NCBI GenBank assembly: GCA_034440615.1
Contig: JAOTOM010005131.1
Coordinates: forward strand, 31,001-95,000
DNA from: Ashinkailepas kermadecensis
Lineage: Eukaryota; Arthropoda; Thecostraca; Neolepadidae
Length of the DNA stretch: 64,000 nucleotides
Direction of reading: 5' to 3'
Part shown: piece by piece, positions 23,192-33,160 of the stretch
How positions within the stretch are numbered: the first letter of the stretch is position 1
How the letters are laid out: every line of letters begins with the position of its first letter
Position numbers and translations under genes: made by a program
Notes under the pieces: model-generated
Databases searched by the model: none
Seen by the model: the letters and a program-made list of their open reading frames with translations, nothing else
What the model was told of the DNA's origin: nothing

Positions 23192-24829
23192 CCAAACCCT
23201 ACCAAACGTCTCGAAATTGAAACATGTACTATTATCAAGGAAACTTTATCAGGGAAGTTACATAAAGACATAGTGTTATCTCTCCTTCCTCATTCCAGCC
23301 GCACAGCGGAATTATACGGGCTCCCCAAAAACCACAAACTAGAGGTTCCACTGCGCCCTATAGTGTCGGCGAGTGGTGACCCCCTAGACAAGTTATCTTG
23401 GTTCTTGAGCAAGATTCTGGTCCAGATACTAGCGTTGGTTCCCGCCCATCTGACAAACACGGAGTCGTACCTACAGAGGGTGAAAGAAACGTTCCCTACC
23501 AAACTTCCGGAAGGCAGTATTGTTTTCACCATGGACGTGAAAAATCTATATGGCAGCATTCCGATAAAGGAGGGAATAGATGCTGTGATTCGTCTAATCG
23601 AGGACAATCTGGATGACATTTGTCTTTTCGGGATTGGGGTACAGGACTGTGTGAAATTACTAACACATATTTTCAGCAATAACCTCATACGTTTCGGTAA
23701 CTCAATGTACAAGCAAACAAAAGGAGTGGCTATGGGTAACCGATGTGCACCTCCTTTAGCGATTGCTTTTATGCACCGCCTTGAGTCGATCTTCTTAGCT
23801 TCGTATGATTTGAAACCAGCTCTCTACATGAGGTATATAGACGATATTTTTGGTGTTTGGACACATGGCTTGGCCTCTCTGCTCGACTTCTTTGCAGAAA
23901 TTAACCAACAACACTCCAGCATCAAGTTCACCTTAGAACACACTGGTCATAGCAGTTCGATTCCTTTCCTTGATACGTTGTTTGTAGTTCAGGCTGATGG
24001 GAGCTACACCACCGAACTGTACTTTAAACCTATGGCAGCCCCCATCATCTTGCACTATGATTCGGCCCACCCGATGGCTACTAAAAAGGCCGTTTTAACA
24101 TCCCAAATGAGGAGAGCAGCACGAGTCTCCTCCGATACTATTTCATGCGAGCGGAGCCTTGCGAAGATGACAACTCTTTTCCTGGAAAACGGATACCCAG
24201 CACATCGGGTACACTCCGCCGCTCGTGCTGTTCACCCTCACAACAGGAGTAGGATAAGTGGGCAACGTCGGCATCGAGCGGGTAGTAATCCCAACTATGT
24301 TTACATGAGACTTCCATTTGTCGATGACCAACTATGTCGACAGGTAAACGCAGCCATCCGTTCGTCTCATCTAAACCATGTTAGGGTAGCCTGGACTAGC
24401 GGACCTACGCTGAAATCTTACCTGGTCCGCTCAGCCCTGGAAATTCCGCCATGCCCTGCTGGTAGAAGAACGTGCCACACCTGCATCAACGGGCTCAAAG
24501 GTAGATGCACGCGAAAAAACGTAGTTTATAAAATAACGTGCAACCGCTGTCTTGGAATATTTTATGTCGGTGAAACCAAACGTAGTATCAGGGATAGGTA
24601 CAATGAGCACTTGGGAGATGCCAGACTTCGAAGAGCATACACACCTTTAGGCGAACACATGATCGACAAACATTATAACATGGAACACAGCGACACTAAC
24701 ACAAACTTCAAAGTAGAAATTCTAGCAACAGCCAGGGACAACGCTGATCTAAAGGTCCTCGAATCTCTACACATACGTAATCTACGGCCGCAACTAAACA
24801 CGCAAACGACGTCTTGGTATATCACTTAA
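23192..24829 (+). CDS. PLE reverse transcriptase / GIY-YIG endonuclease, 5'-truncated
   Basis: One open frame of 545 codons with no breaks; its true N-terminus is missing because the arm is truncated, so no start codon is assigned. RT landmarks in order: AELYGLPKNHK, VPLRPIVSASGDPLDKLSWF, motif A FTMDVKNLYGSIP, motif B TKGVAMGNRCAPPLAIAFM, motif C YIDDIFGVW (23834-23845 for YIDD), and SIPFLDTLFV. After a Cys-rich stretch comes the GIY-YIG domain, NVVYKITCNRCLGIFYVGET with the downstream Arg-rich helix KRSIRDRYNEH and a His/Asn block. This pairing of a telomerase-related RT with a C-terminal GIY-YIG nuclease defines Penelope-like elements. The frame ends TSWYIT at 24829. The missing N-terminal part is represented in the copy at 37.8-38.1 kb. 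Confidence 0.95.
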   Translation, partial: PNPTKRLEIETCTIIKETLSGKLHKDIVLSLLPHSSRTAELYGLPKNHKLEVPLRPIVSASGDPLDKLSWFLSKILVQILALVPAHLTNTESYLQRVKETFPTKLPEGSIVFTMDVKNLYGSIPIKEGIDAVIRLIEDNLDDICLFGIGVQDCVKLLTHIFSNNLIRFGNSMYKQTKGVAMGNRCAPPLAIAFMHRLESIFLASYDLKPALYMRYIDDIFGVWTHGLASLLDFFAEINQQHSSIKFTLEHTGHSSSIPFLDTLFVVQADGSYTTELYFKPMAAPIILHYDSAHPMATKKAVLTSQMRRAARVSSDTISCERSLAKMTTLFLENGYPAHRVHSAARAVHPHNRSRISGQRRHRAGSNPNYVYMRLPFVDDQLCRQVNAAIRSSHLNHVRVAWTSGPTLKSYLVRSALEIPPCPAGRRTCHTCINGLKGRCTRKNVVYKITCNRCLGIFYVGETKRSIRDRYNEHLGDARLRRAYTPLGEHMIDKHYNMEHSDTNTNFKVEILATARDNADLKVLESLHIRNLRPQLNTQTTSWYIT

Positions 24830-25093
24830 ATTACATAAACATAAATTATATTCTATGTATTACGCGTTATATTGGATCTATGTCTATATATGTGCGTGAG
24901 TGTATGTATCGATATGTATGTGGACCATCGGCTCGGGCTTCCTCAGAGGATTCTATCTTGACCTAGTTTGTTTCTGGTTTGGAGTTTCTTTAAGTGTCTG
25001 CACCACTGAGGAGGCTTTTCTGCATTCCACGTGTCTTTGCACGCTTTTTTTCTCGCGTGCTTTTTTTTTTTCAATTGCTTAACTTGACATTTT

Positions 25094-25172
25094 TATATCA
25101 CTCCTGACGATGGCCCCTGGCCGAAACGTTGAGTACCTAATAAAGTATAATCCTTAACGTTACTTTTGATGT
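25094..25172 (+). ncRNA. Hammerhead-ribozyme-like motif, right PLE arm
   Basis: CTGACGA (25104-25110), GGCC/GGCC stem II, GAAAC, then CGTTGAG and CTTAACG pairing across a loop of about 19 bases, followed by GTTAC. The left flank reads ATATCACTC here against ATATCAGTC in the other arm, which weakens stem I in this copy. An AATAAAG word lies in the stem III loop. Confidence 0.6.
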
Positions 25173-25270
25173 CAACTCAGCACCTCCTGGTATATTGAAG
25201 GTCGTATGCTTTCTTTACACGCAATGTCTAAAACCCAGGAGCATCTAAGAGCCATTCTTCGTTGTATTAA

Positions 25271-25285
25271 ACATCTGAGATCATT
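25271..25285. repeat. Target-site duplication, right copy, of the PLE dimer
   Basis: ACATCTGAGATCATT, identical to 21101-21115. After it the gag region of the old gypsy-type element resumes. Confidence 0.88.
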
Positions 25286-25840
25286 AGATTTCTTGCCGCC
25301 GTCGGGAGCGGGTGCGACTTTCGCCGCCCGCGATCTCCGCCGCTGATTTGCGACACCTGTCGGCGACTTCCGGAACTGTCAATCGACCGACATTGACCCT
25401 GGCGGCCGCGTCGGGGACTAGCCATGCGCCGCCGGCGGCCGCTGTCACTGCGTTGACGGCAGACAGAGGAGAAATGATTTTCTCCATTACACTGGAAACA
25501 CTGCAGCCACTGCCCAAACACTGCCCAGCGCCCTGCAGAGCCAGTCTTCAGTGTGCGGAGCTGAACCACAGCGCCCACACTTGCCGGTGCGCACGTCGGC
25601 TAGCCTGCCACAGTCACTGGGCTCAGCGGCGTTGTCCGTCCGCGGGCCGGCAGGCGCGGCCACGCCCGACGCCTCGGGCGCCGTGAGCGAGCCGCCAAAC
25701 AGTCCACGTTCCATGAGCATGGTCAACTGTTGCTGCTGCTGGGCCACCAGCTGCATGAGCAGCTCCACGGGCGACAGCTTTGCCTCGATGGCCGGCTCTC
25801 CGGCCGCCATTCCTTGCGACGCCCCTGCTCCGTCATCCAT
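25286..25840 (-). pseudogene. gag remnant of the old gypsy-type element
   Basis: The - strand frame starts MDDGAGASQGMAAGEPAIEA and contains a Gln-rich stretch. It then reaches two zinc-knuckle-like motifs: CGRCGSAPHTEDWLC, and after a frame change CFQCNGENHFSSVC. The capsid domain of roughly 200 residues expected between the N-terminus and the knuckles is not there, so a deletion is likely. The frame is then cut by the PLE dimer at 25285. Confidence 0.7.
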
Positions 25841-25954
25841 GCCCCGCGGGGCCGGGATTCCAGGTCACAGTCACTGGAGTTCACCACACTCCGCACGCAC
25901 ACGAACTGTCCGCCCCGAGAGCACTGTCCGTCTAAGAGCACACGGACCGCGCCA

Positions 25955-26067
25955 TGTCATGTCTCTTATTGGTTGGAGCTCAAAATGATTCTAACTCATA
26001 GACGGTTGGGACGGTCCAAACGCTGCAGCTTCCGGGGTTAGACTGTTTATTCGTGGGCGGCCGAACA
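25955..26067 (-). repeat. 5' LTR of the old gypsy-type element
   Basis: Begins TG (+ strand) and ends ACA. It pairs with 12438-12549 with six differences in 112 bases. Confidence 0.8.
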
Positions 26068-29000
26068 CGTCGTGGTGAAGACGTATTGGCGCGCCGCGAT
26101 TCGCTCAAAACGCTTCCGTTCACGTGAAATATGGCAACGGCTATTAACAACTAGTAATGTACCTGACTAATATTTCTCCTTATTTTGTCAATGTCAGCCT
26201 TGAGTATGGCAATTACTACATACATTTTATGCGAATACTCCTTCAAAAGGGCAAAGTATTTCCTGCTGATATTCACAACTTCACCTATGTGGTGATAAAC
26301 CAAATTGACACCGAAACGCGACCCAATTAAAACATGTTTGTTTAATTATAGGTTCTCACCAAGTTCAGATGAAAACATGGTGCTTAAGTAAGTGCAATAA
26401 GTAATATGCGATTGTCGGGTACATCTATATACTTTATGGCACGGGTGTCGTTTCGCATACATTTGGGATGGCTCAAAACACTCCAGCTTTTGTGTTTTCT
26501 TTTGGGCCACCTAGATAAGGATTTGAACCTTCCAAATGCACACTGTGGAAATTAAAGGAAACAATGACCAGAAATACAGTTCGCAACTATTTTTAATGAG
26601 ATTTGTGTGGTGCCATTGCATCAGAAGATATCTGGAATAGACCAGGTCACATAATTTTTTAAATTAATGTTTGCCCATGGTTTGACAAATTAACAAGACT
26701 ACGAAGGACATTACTATTGCAAAAAAAACACATTTGTACACATGAGCTTGAAGACTGATAAAAGTAAAACGCATTCTAAAAGCTAGGGTAAGTCAGATAT
26801 GAAGCGATAATTGAGAACATTCTCATTGCATTCAGCAATTCAAAATGGAAGAGAAAGGTTCACAACATACTTTCTCGATCATACAACAAGTCGTTGCAAT
26901 ATTATTTCAAATTTTTAGTACCTCAAAGTTCCAGTGAGGTCTAAAAATGCACATCGGCGCACAACCAAAGACCAGTATCAAAGGAAACAGCGATCCATTG
27001 CCTATATGCACCGTTCGTTTCAGCTGTGTCAGGCTGTGCCGACATCTGTAGTGATCAATTGTATCCCGGTGGGTCGGTAAGGCCAATCAATTGTATCCCG
27101 GTGGGCCAGGGAGGCACGAGGAGGCCCGACCCGGGAACTGCAATGAGCCGGCTTGCGGGATGTTTTGACCGGAGAACCTGATCCAGCGGTCGCGATGCAA
27201 ACAATTCTCCCCGATATGGCGACTGAGTCCAGATAGATTATGAGCGCTTACCGTGACAGGGGAGCTGACTTTGCCTGCAATGGTCAGGTCAGTGTGGTTA
27301 GATTTTGCATACAGTGAACATGGTGGTACATGTCATCAGAGAAGAGTTAGTCGACTTGTCAAGAAGAGTGCAAAAACGTTTGGGCGTGGCAGTTGTTATG
27401 ATCATGTGTTTAATTATAACTTGCAGTTGGTTAAGGAGACAATCCCTGAGGACTACCTCGCGAGTGAGTCGTCGATTGTGGACATGAAAAAGGCGGCCGA
27501 CTTGATGGCCAAGAACTTGAAAGGAAAGTGGGTTAAGTGTCAGCTGAACCAGAACAAATTCAAACGTCAATTTGCGACTTCTCTGTTGGGGGACGAGGTG
27601 TTCTCCGTGCATCTGATCGTGGTGTCCACACCGTGAGTGAGGATGAAGTCGGGACTGGCAGTGATGACGAGACCGTGGAAGGAGCGTACGGTCGACCGGT
27701 TAGAATCTACGATCAACTATGTGCCCGTTCTCAGCTCGGGCCGATTCGGTACTGGTATATTATGTTATAGGTACCGATTCGACCTGTGAGCCATACCTTA
27801 TTAGTACATTTTGGCGTAATTTTAGCCACGTAGGACATGCAGATCTTAAATCGATTGTGTGATAATTATTAGGTCACATTTGAGGTGCATAATGCTTGCA
27901 TAACAAGAGCTAACTAATAGTTATCCAATATATAAGCACCCATGGACTTCGCATACGTCATTATCACGTCAGTGTCTATGATGACCGTCACTATACATGG
28001 CCAAGGTTGTTTTCTTTTGCACAAAGGCATTGTTGGTACTCATGTCGGTGTGTCCAAAATTTGAGCTGTCTACCTCAACTGGTTGCTTGAGACATTTTAG
28101 GGAAACAAATGAGGGAAAGAGAATACTCCTACCACTCCGGTACGTAGGACCCCTGGCATTCCTGGGCTTAGGAATCTTTAAGGACATAGAGCCTCTCAAT
28201 CCGTTCCAAATTTGAAGCTCTTCCGATCAAGGCAAAAATCGTCCCTGTAGCTAGAATATGTTGTCGGCAATAATTACCGGCCAGTTTTTACAGGAGTTAT
28301 CACAGTGTGCCATGGTTCTGAAGAAGAAAATAAGTATTAGAGCACCAGTGCACCTTGCGAACATATCTAATAATGAAGATCAAAGGTCACTATTTTGCTG
28401 CTCATGTGTCCCATATGTATGTGTCCGGATCCCCTCCATACCAGACACCTACCCAAATTAACTCACCAGAAGTTCAGATTTTAGGAAATTTTGTCATTAA
28501 TTTCATATTTTAGATGTTCAGCTCGATCCGACCAACAACGTTTTTGCTAGAGCTAGCCAAGTTTTCAAAATATTACGTCTTTTTGCCATAATTGGAGTCA
28601 TAAAAACTTAAGAATATATCGGTAACTAATAGATATGTTTTAAACTATACGCTATCTTTATTATCCGCTCGTGCGAGCACAATTTCGTGCCTTTCATTTT
28701 TAAGACACACCTTATTTTTGTTCTTCAAATAAAACTTTCGTGACCTAGTGCCGCTTAGTGCTGGACCTTTGCTACTGCAACATCATTCATATCTTGCGCA
28801 CCCGATACCTGCTGCGATCAAGCAATGTGCCTTATATATGATCAACGCATACCAGAGGCGGATCCAGGAATTTTAACTGGGAAGGAGCACTTGTCAGAAG
28901 GGGTGCCATTTCCTCCGAGGAGCGCCACTGCAAAAGTCCCCGGGGGGGACGCCTTTTGCTGAAAATATGTTGAGCAGGATTTAGGGGTGTACTCGAGCGT

Positions 29001-31143
29001 AGTGGAGGGGCGCCTATTCCTCCCAAGACCTATTCCTCTGAAATCTTTCGCTGAAAAAAATATGTTCAGCTAGGGGCGGGATGCATGCACTCAAGCCTCC
29101 ACGAAGGGGCACCTTTTCCCGGTCAGATGGGCGTCACCTTTCCATCGGGAGGGGGGGGGAGGGATACATTCCCCCAGTGTCTCCCTCCTGAATCCCCTCC
29201 TGATGACTAACACTGGCAGTGTCTATGTGATTAGTGCGCGTCTTCCATGGCCCGCGCACACGCATTGTACCATATATCTCCAGTCATTTGACCATCCCAA
29301 ACATTTTCATAGCACGACATTGCTGTTTTATGGGCTCGAAGCCTTAATAAAAATATTACTGAAATGATCTGCTGTATCGAGTGTGGTGTTGGACATACAA
29401 TTTATAGCCGTTCCCCTCTAAAACTTCTTTGCTGAAGTCATCGGAAATGTGATTGAGAATTGTAGGCCTCCATTTCCCGACCCCTATTCCAAGATGTTCC
29501 ACTCCATTGGATGAGGGCTCCTTTATTAATTATGACTTGGTTCTGGTGTGCTGGCGCTCACCTAGTAAAAGTCCGTGGTGACGTCAGTGTCACAACGGCA
29601 GGACCTCGTCTAAAGACGTTTTACTTGGGGAACGTGTCCATCAGCGACTGCGGGCCGCACTGTCCGAGCCAAGCAGCCCGTTCCCAACCCCTCCTCCACT
29701 GTCAGTTATGCTAAGTTAATGGGAATGCCGGTAGTTCACTGAAGGGGGCAGAGGCGAACAAAGGGACAACCCCTAGCAACCAAAAATACATTAGATAAAA
29801 CAATAAATTTAAAGATTTTCTCCGCACAAAACCAAAAATTGTTGGCTCGCGAAGCGCGCCGAAATCTTTCTCTGTTTCATGGCATTTAATTTTGGTTGAG
29901 CACCACTTAAGAAAATCCTGGTTACGCCACTGGTGGGGGGGAGTGTCAGGGTAATGACTGGTCAGGGAGGGAGAGGTAAGGGGGGACGGCCATCCCAGCT
30001 AGCAGAGGCCCTGCTCTACGAATGGCGATAAGAAGAGAAAGTTATAATCATGTCCTGCCCGAAAGAGGCTTGCACCAGAAACTAGGTAAGCTCAAGGGCA
30101 CATATATGTAGGCATCACATTGGCCTCAATCAAGCATGTTCAATACTGGAAGACGAAGGTGGCAGAAGAGATAGATGGTAGGGCTTTGCGTACCACCCAG
30201 GGGTGTCGTTTCATGAAAATGATTTGGATTGCTCTAATGTCCGAAGTTGTATGGTTCGATTGGTGTGGACGATAACCTGGAAAAACGTACTGAGCACATA
30301 AACTCTGAAGATATGCCTTTACCGTATATCAGGAGCATTACTTGACCTCGGCAGATACTGAGTACGCACAATATGAAAGCTATTACGGTATCATAACAGA
30401 AATAGCCTGTTCTTTACTTCGCATTTCCCAGCATGCTTCTTATTGCGCATGCGATAATCTGAGCTTGTTGGGTGAACTCCGATTACACCACCTTCTCGCT
30501 AAATTCAACGGCGGTACCACCGTGCGTTATGTGACGAAAGCGTACCACACCGTCATTTCCCTCTGTGGATCGTCCGCCACAGTCGGTCGAGGAAGACGGT
30601 CCATCTCCGACCTTAGATGGACCCTACTTACGTAGCCATACACAGCCAGTAAACAAATGGCACATGACAAGCGATGATTGCTAGCTTCAAGTCTTTAAAA
30701 GCAGATGCATCGTATGGATAGTGATGTGTTGCGTATTTAATAATTGCAATACATAACATGAGCCAAGTGTTTTGCGACACTCCATTAATTTTAACCATTA
30801 TGGCCAACGATGTAACTAAGTGTAGATGTGCTAGTTATAAGAATACAAAAAACAATGGGCCATACATAGATGTGTTCCCCATTCACAAATACAGTTCAAC
30901 TTGACCACTGCGGCTGACACAAGATTTTCGGACTCGGAATACCAAATAATGGTAGCTTTCCATTAATTTGGTCGAGATATATTGTTTGTAAAATAGAACA
31001 AACGCATGCATTTTCGTCAATATTGTTCCGCAAAATCGTTGGTTATATGCACAACTGAATGGCATGATCAGATGTGTTAGCTGTTCATGTCTGGCTGTCA
31101 GACAGTTCAATAACAATTGTCGGGCTTGGTGTAACTGCCGTTG
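26068..31143. other. AT-rich non-coding DNA, no gene recognised
   Basis: Only fragments of dispersed elements are visible: GGTGTCGTTTC...TTTGGGATGGCTC at 26447-26475, a two-copy CAATTGTATCCCGGTGGG at about 27057-27105, and GAGGCGGATCCAGGAATTTT at 28856 with G-rich debris to about 29160. An open frame at about 27424-27636 (TIPEDYLASESSIVDMKKAA), preceded by CTTGCAG, could be an exon or an old transposon piece, but I do not recognise it. Confidence 0.4.
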
Positions 31144-31305
31144 ACAATCGCCGTGGTGATGTTAGCGGAGACAATCGCCGTGGTGATGTTAGCGGAGACA
31201 ATCGCCGTGGTGATGTTAGCGGAGACAATCGCCGTGGTGATGTTAGCGGAGACAATCGCCGTGGTGATGTTAGCGGAGACAATCGCCGTGGTGATGTTAG
31301 CGGAG
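31144..31305. repeat. 27-bp tandem repeat, six exact copies
   Basis: ACAATCGCCGTGGTGATGTT followed by AGCGGAG, repeated six times (162 bases) with no differences that I can see. Because 27 is a multiple of 3, each frame gives a clean nine-residue repeat; none resembles a known protein. Confidence 0.97.
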
Positions 31306-31462
31306 TATGTACCAGCCCAGTAGTGATAGCAAAACACAGCAGCTAAAGGGTTTATCCATTGTACAGAGGACACGTAGCCAAGAAAATAATGATCATCATA
31401 TCTGAGCATGTTTACAATGTGCAATGTTGCTCTATAATGGTTGTTCACTTTTCTTCAAACTA

Positions 31463-31528
31463 TTGGGATGGCTCAAATCGGTATTCGGGTGGCTCCAAAG
31501 AAAGTTGGAGTGGCTTCAGCCATCCCAA
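31463..31528. repeat. Nested hairpin of a small dispersed element
   Basis: TTGGGATGGCT (31463-31473) pairs with AGCCATCCCAA (31518-31528), and CTCCAA pairs with TTGGAG inside. The flank CAGGGGCGTCGTTTTGTGTG (- strand, 31530-31552) resembles the word at 26447 and, more weakly, at 30200, suggesting a small repeat family. Confidence 0.6.
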
Positions 31529-32585
31529 AAGCACACAAAACGACGCCCCTGGTACACACTACTCCTCTCCCCTACGTCGGCACGGGGTGCGACACCCCTC
31601 GGGGTTGTGACGCAGCTCACTCACAAGCTAAAATATCCCTCGTGAAAGGAAAATGTTATTGACTATGCCAGGTTGACCAAACGAATTAGGAAAACCAAAG
31701 TTTTGACTACAACTATTCTTCAGGGTATTTTAGAACCAAGGCATAGACGAGGTTCGACTTGTAACGTCACAAAGCACCACAGTCCCTGGAGTTGTACCAC
31801 TTTAATCAAGCGCCCCCCCCCCCCCCCCCCTCCCTCCCTCCATCCTGTATACTAATTTTGCGTCACCGGGAAACGTGGAGCGGGGAGTTGCTATGCCATG
31901 CCATGCGATGATTCCTCGCAGTTATTGTGCTGGAGACAGGGCCCTCCCTATAGCTGAGAGCGGGACCTGGTGTTCCAAATTTATGTGTGTTTTTTCAGGT
32001 GCGATCACACATTCCTTAAGGCCGAGCCGGCGCTAGTCGTCAACGACGGTCAACAAACAAACTTGGCGACCGATGCGCACACACACCTAGCAATGAGCAC
32101 ACACACACATACAGACAAACTTAGTAATTAACAGGATTACTTCATGAAATGCAGCCGCGATACAAACTACAGCTCTGCGGTCCGCAATGAGCCTCCGCGA
32201 AAAGTTCGGAAATTGCATTTGTGATAAGGTATGTAGCGACGCTATCAACATCACTACGGTTTTTACGACGCTGATAAGCGAAGTGGTGGTGGGACGACTG
32301 ATGCTTTTTTTTCTCACCAGTGTTTGCTCGGCGATGATTGTTAGCTGTCTCCATGGCGACGCCGTCTGCCACGGCTCAGCGAACATTACCATTCACTCAA
32401 CACCCGCCCTCTTGCCTTGCTTTGTTATTTTGATTTGAAGATTCGCTTTGCAAGAACCACGGACTCGACGAACGAACGAACGGCTGCCTTCGCCTGGCAC
32501 GCGAAACGAATGACTCAATGGTTGTATATGACTCTGGGACAATAAGGCTTGATGACTGCTTCAAATCTGCGTCTGGATGACTCAG

Positions 32586-32775
32586 TGGATGCGTTTGACC
32601 GTGGGAGGGGAGGGGGATAACTCGTTGGTAGATGGTACTATTGGTTGAAAGTGGATGTGTTTGATTGGGGAGGGGGGTGGGGACCCGTTGGCAGATATCG
32701 CTATTTGTTGGAAGTGGATGCGTTTGACTGGGGGAGAGGGATGACTTGTTGGCAGATGGCGCTATTGGTTGGATA
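32586..32775. repeat. About 63-bp tandem repeat, three degenerate copies
   Basis: GTGGATG(C/T)GTTTGA recurs near 32586, 32651 and 32715, each followed by a G-rich stretch and a GTTGG(T/C)AGAT word. Confidence 0.85.
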
Positions 32776-32897
32776 GGTGTGCACAGCTGATGTGCAGTTG
32801 CTGTGAGCGGATCCAGTCGATATTGCTGAGCCGGAGGAGCTGGTCACAAATTGACCGACTGGTGTCTTAAATGGGATCGCCAATCGCCTCGTAGCAA

Positions 32898-33160
32898 CTC
32901 GCTACCGTGGTTTGCTCGCTGCTTCGGTAGGCGTGCCTTCTCTGAAGCGGCTCGCTACCGTGGTTTGCTCGCTGCTTCGGCAGGTGTGCCTTCTCTGAAG
33001 CGGCTCGCTACCGTGGTTTGCTCGCTGCTTCGGCAGGTGTGCCTTCTCTGAAGCGGCTCGCTACCGTGGTTTGCTCGCTGCCTCGGTAGGCGTGCCTTCT
33101 CTGAAGCGGCTCGCTACCGTGGTTTGCTCGCTGCCTCGGTAGGCGTGCCTTCTCTGCGCG
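32898..33160. repeat. 53-bp tandem repeat, five copies
   Basis: CTCGCTACCGTGGTTTGCTC starts at 32898, 32951, 33004, 33057 and 33110. Copies differ at GCTTCGG/GCCTCGG and GTAGGCG/GCAGGTG, and the last loses the unit's end. Confidence 0.95.

Larger units (their letters stand above)
21116..25270. mobile_element. Penelope-like element, inverted (head-to-head) dimer
   Basis: Two arms of about 2.0 and 2.1 kb (21116-23147 on - and 23190-25270 on +) are near-perfect reverse complements around a 42-base centre. Each arm is 5'-truncated and carries RT, a GIY-YIG endonuclease, a 3' UTR, a hammerhead-like motif and terminal-repeat sequence facing outward. One 12-15 base target duplication surrounds the pair, so it entered as one unit or formed during insertion. 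The right arm runs about 49 bases further at its outer end and includes the first codons of the element's own ORF (MSKTQEHLRAILRCI), as expected if the terminal repeat is circularly permuted. Insertion is into gag of the old gypsy element. Confidence 0.93.
12438..26067 (-). mobile_element. Old Ty3/gypsy-type LTR retrotransposon, broken by two insertions
   Basis: Two direct repeats of about 112 bases (12438-12549 and 25955-26066) start TG on the + strand and enclose, on the - strand and in order from the right: gag with zinc knuckles (25840-25286), protease (21061-20531), reverse transcriptase and part of RNase H (20530-19328), then the rest of RNase H and the integrase (14479-12901). The order gag-pro-RT-RH-INT is that of Ty3/gypsy. 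A PLE dimer (21116-25270) interrupts gag, and a second gypsy-type element (14480-19323) interrupts RNase H. Just inside the right LTR, the - strand reads TGGCGCGGTCC, a plausible tRNA primer site. No matching target duplication is visible at the outer edges. Frame breaks and lost catalytic residues show that it is dead. Confidence 0.85.

Noticed and set aside
27253..27636. 127-residue ORF as a host gene
   Set aside because: The part after 27424 could be an exon, but I see no domain, no partner exon and no clear donor, so I only mention it in the region entry.
31144..31305. Possible CRISPR array because of identical 27-bp units
   Set aside because: There are no unique spacers between the units; they are contiguous, and the genome is eukaryotic.
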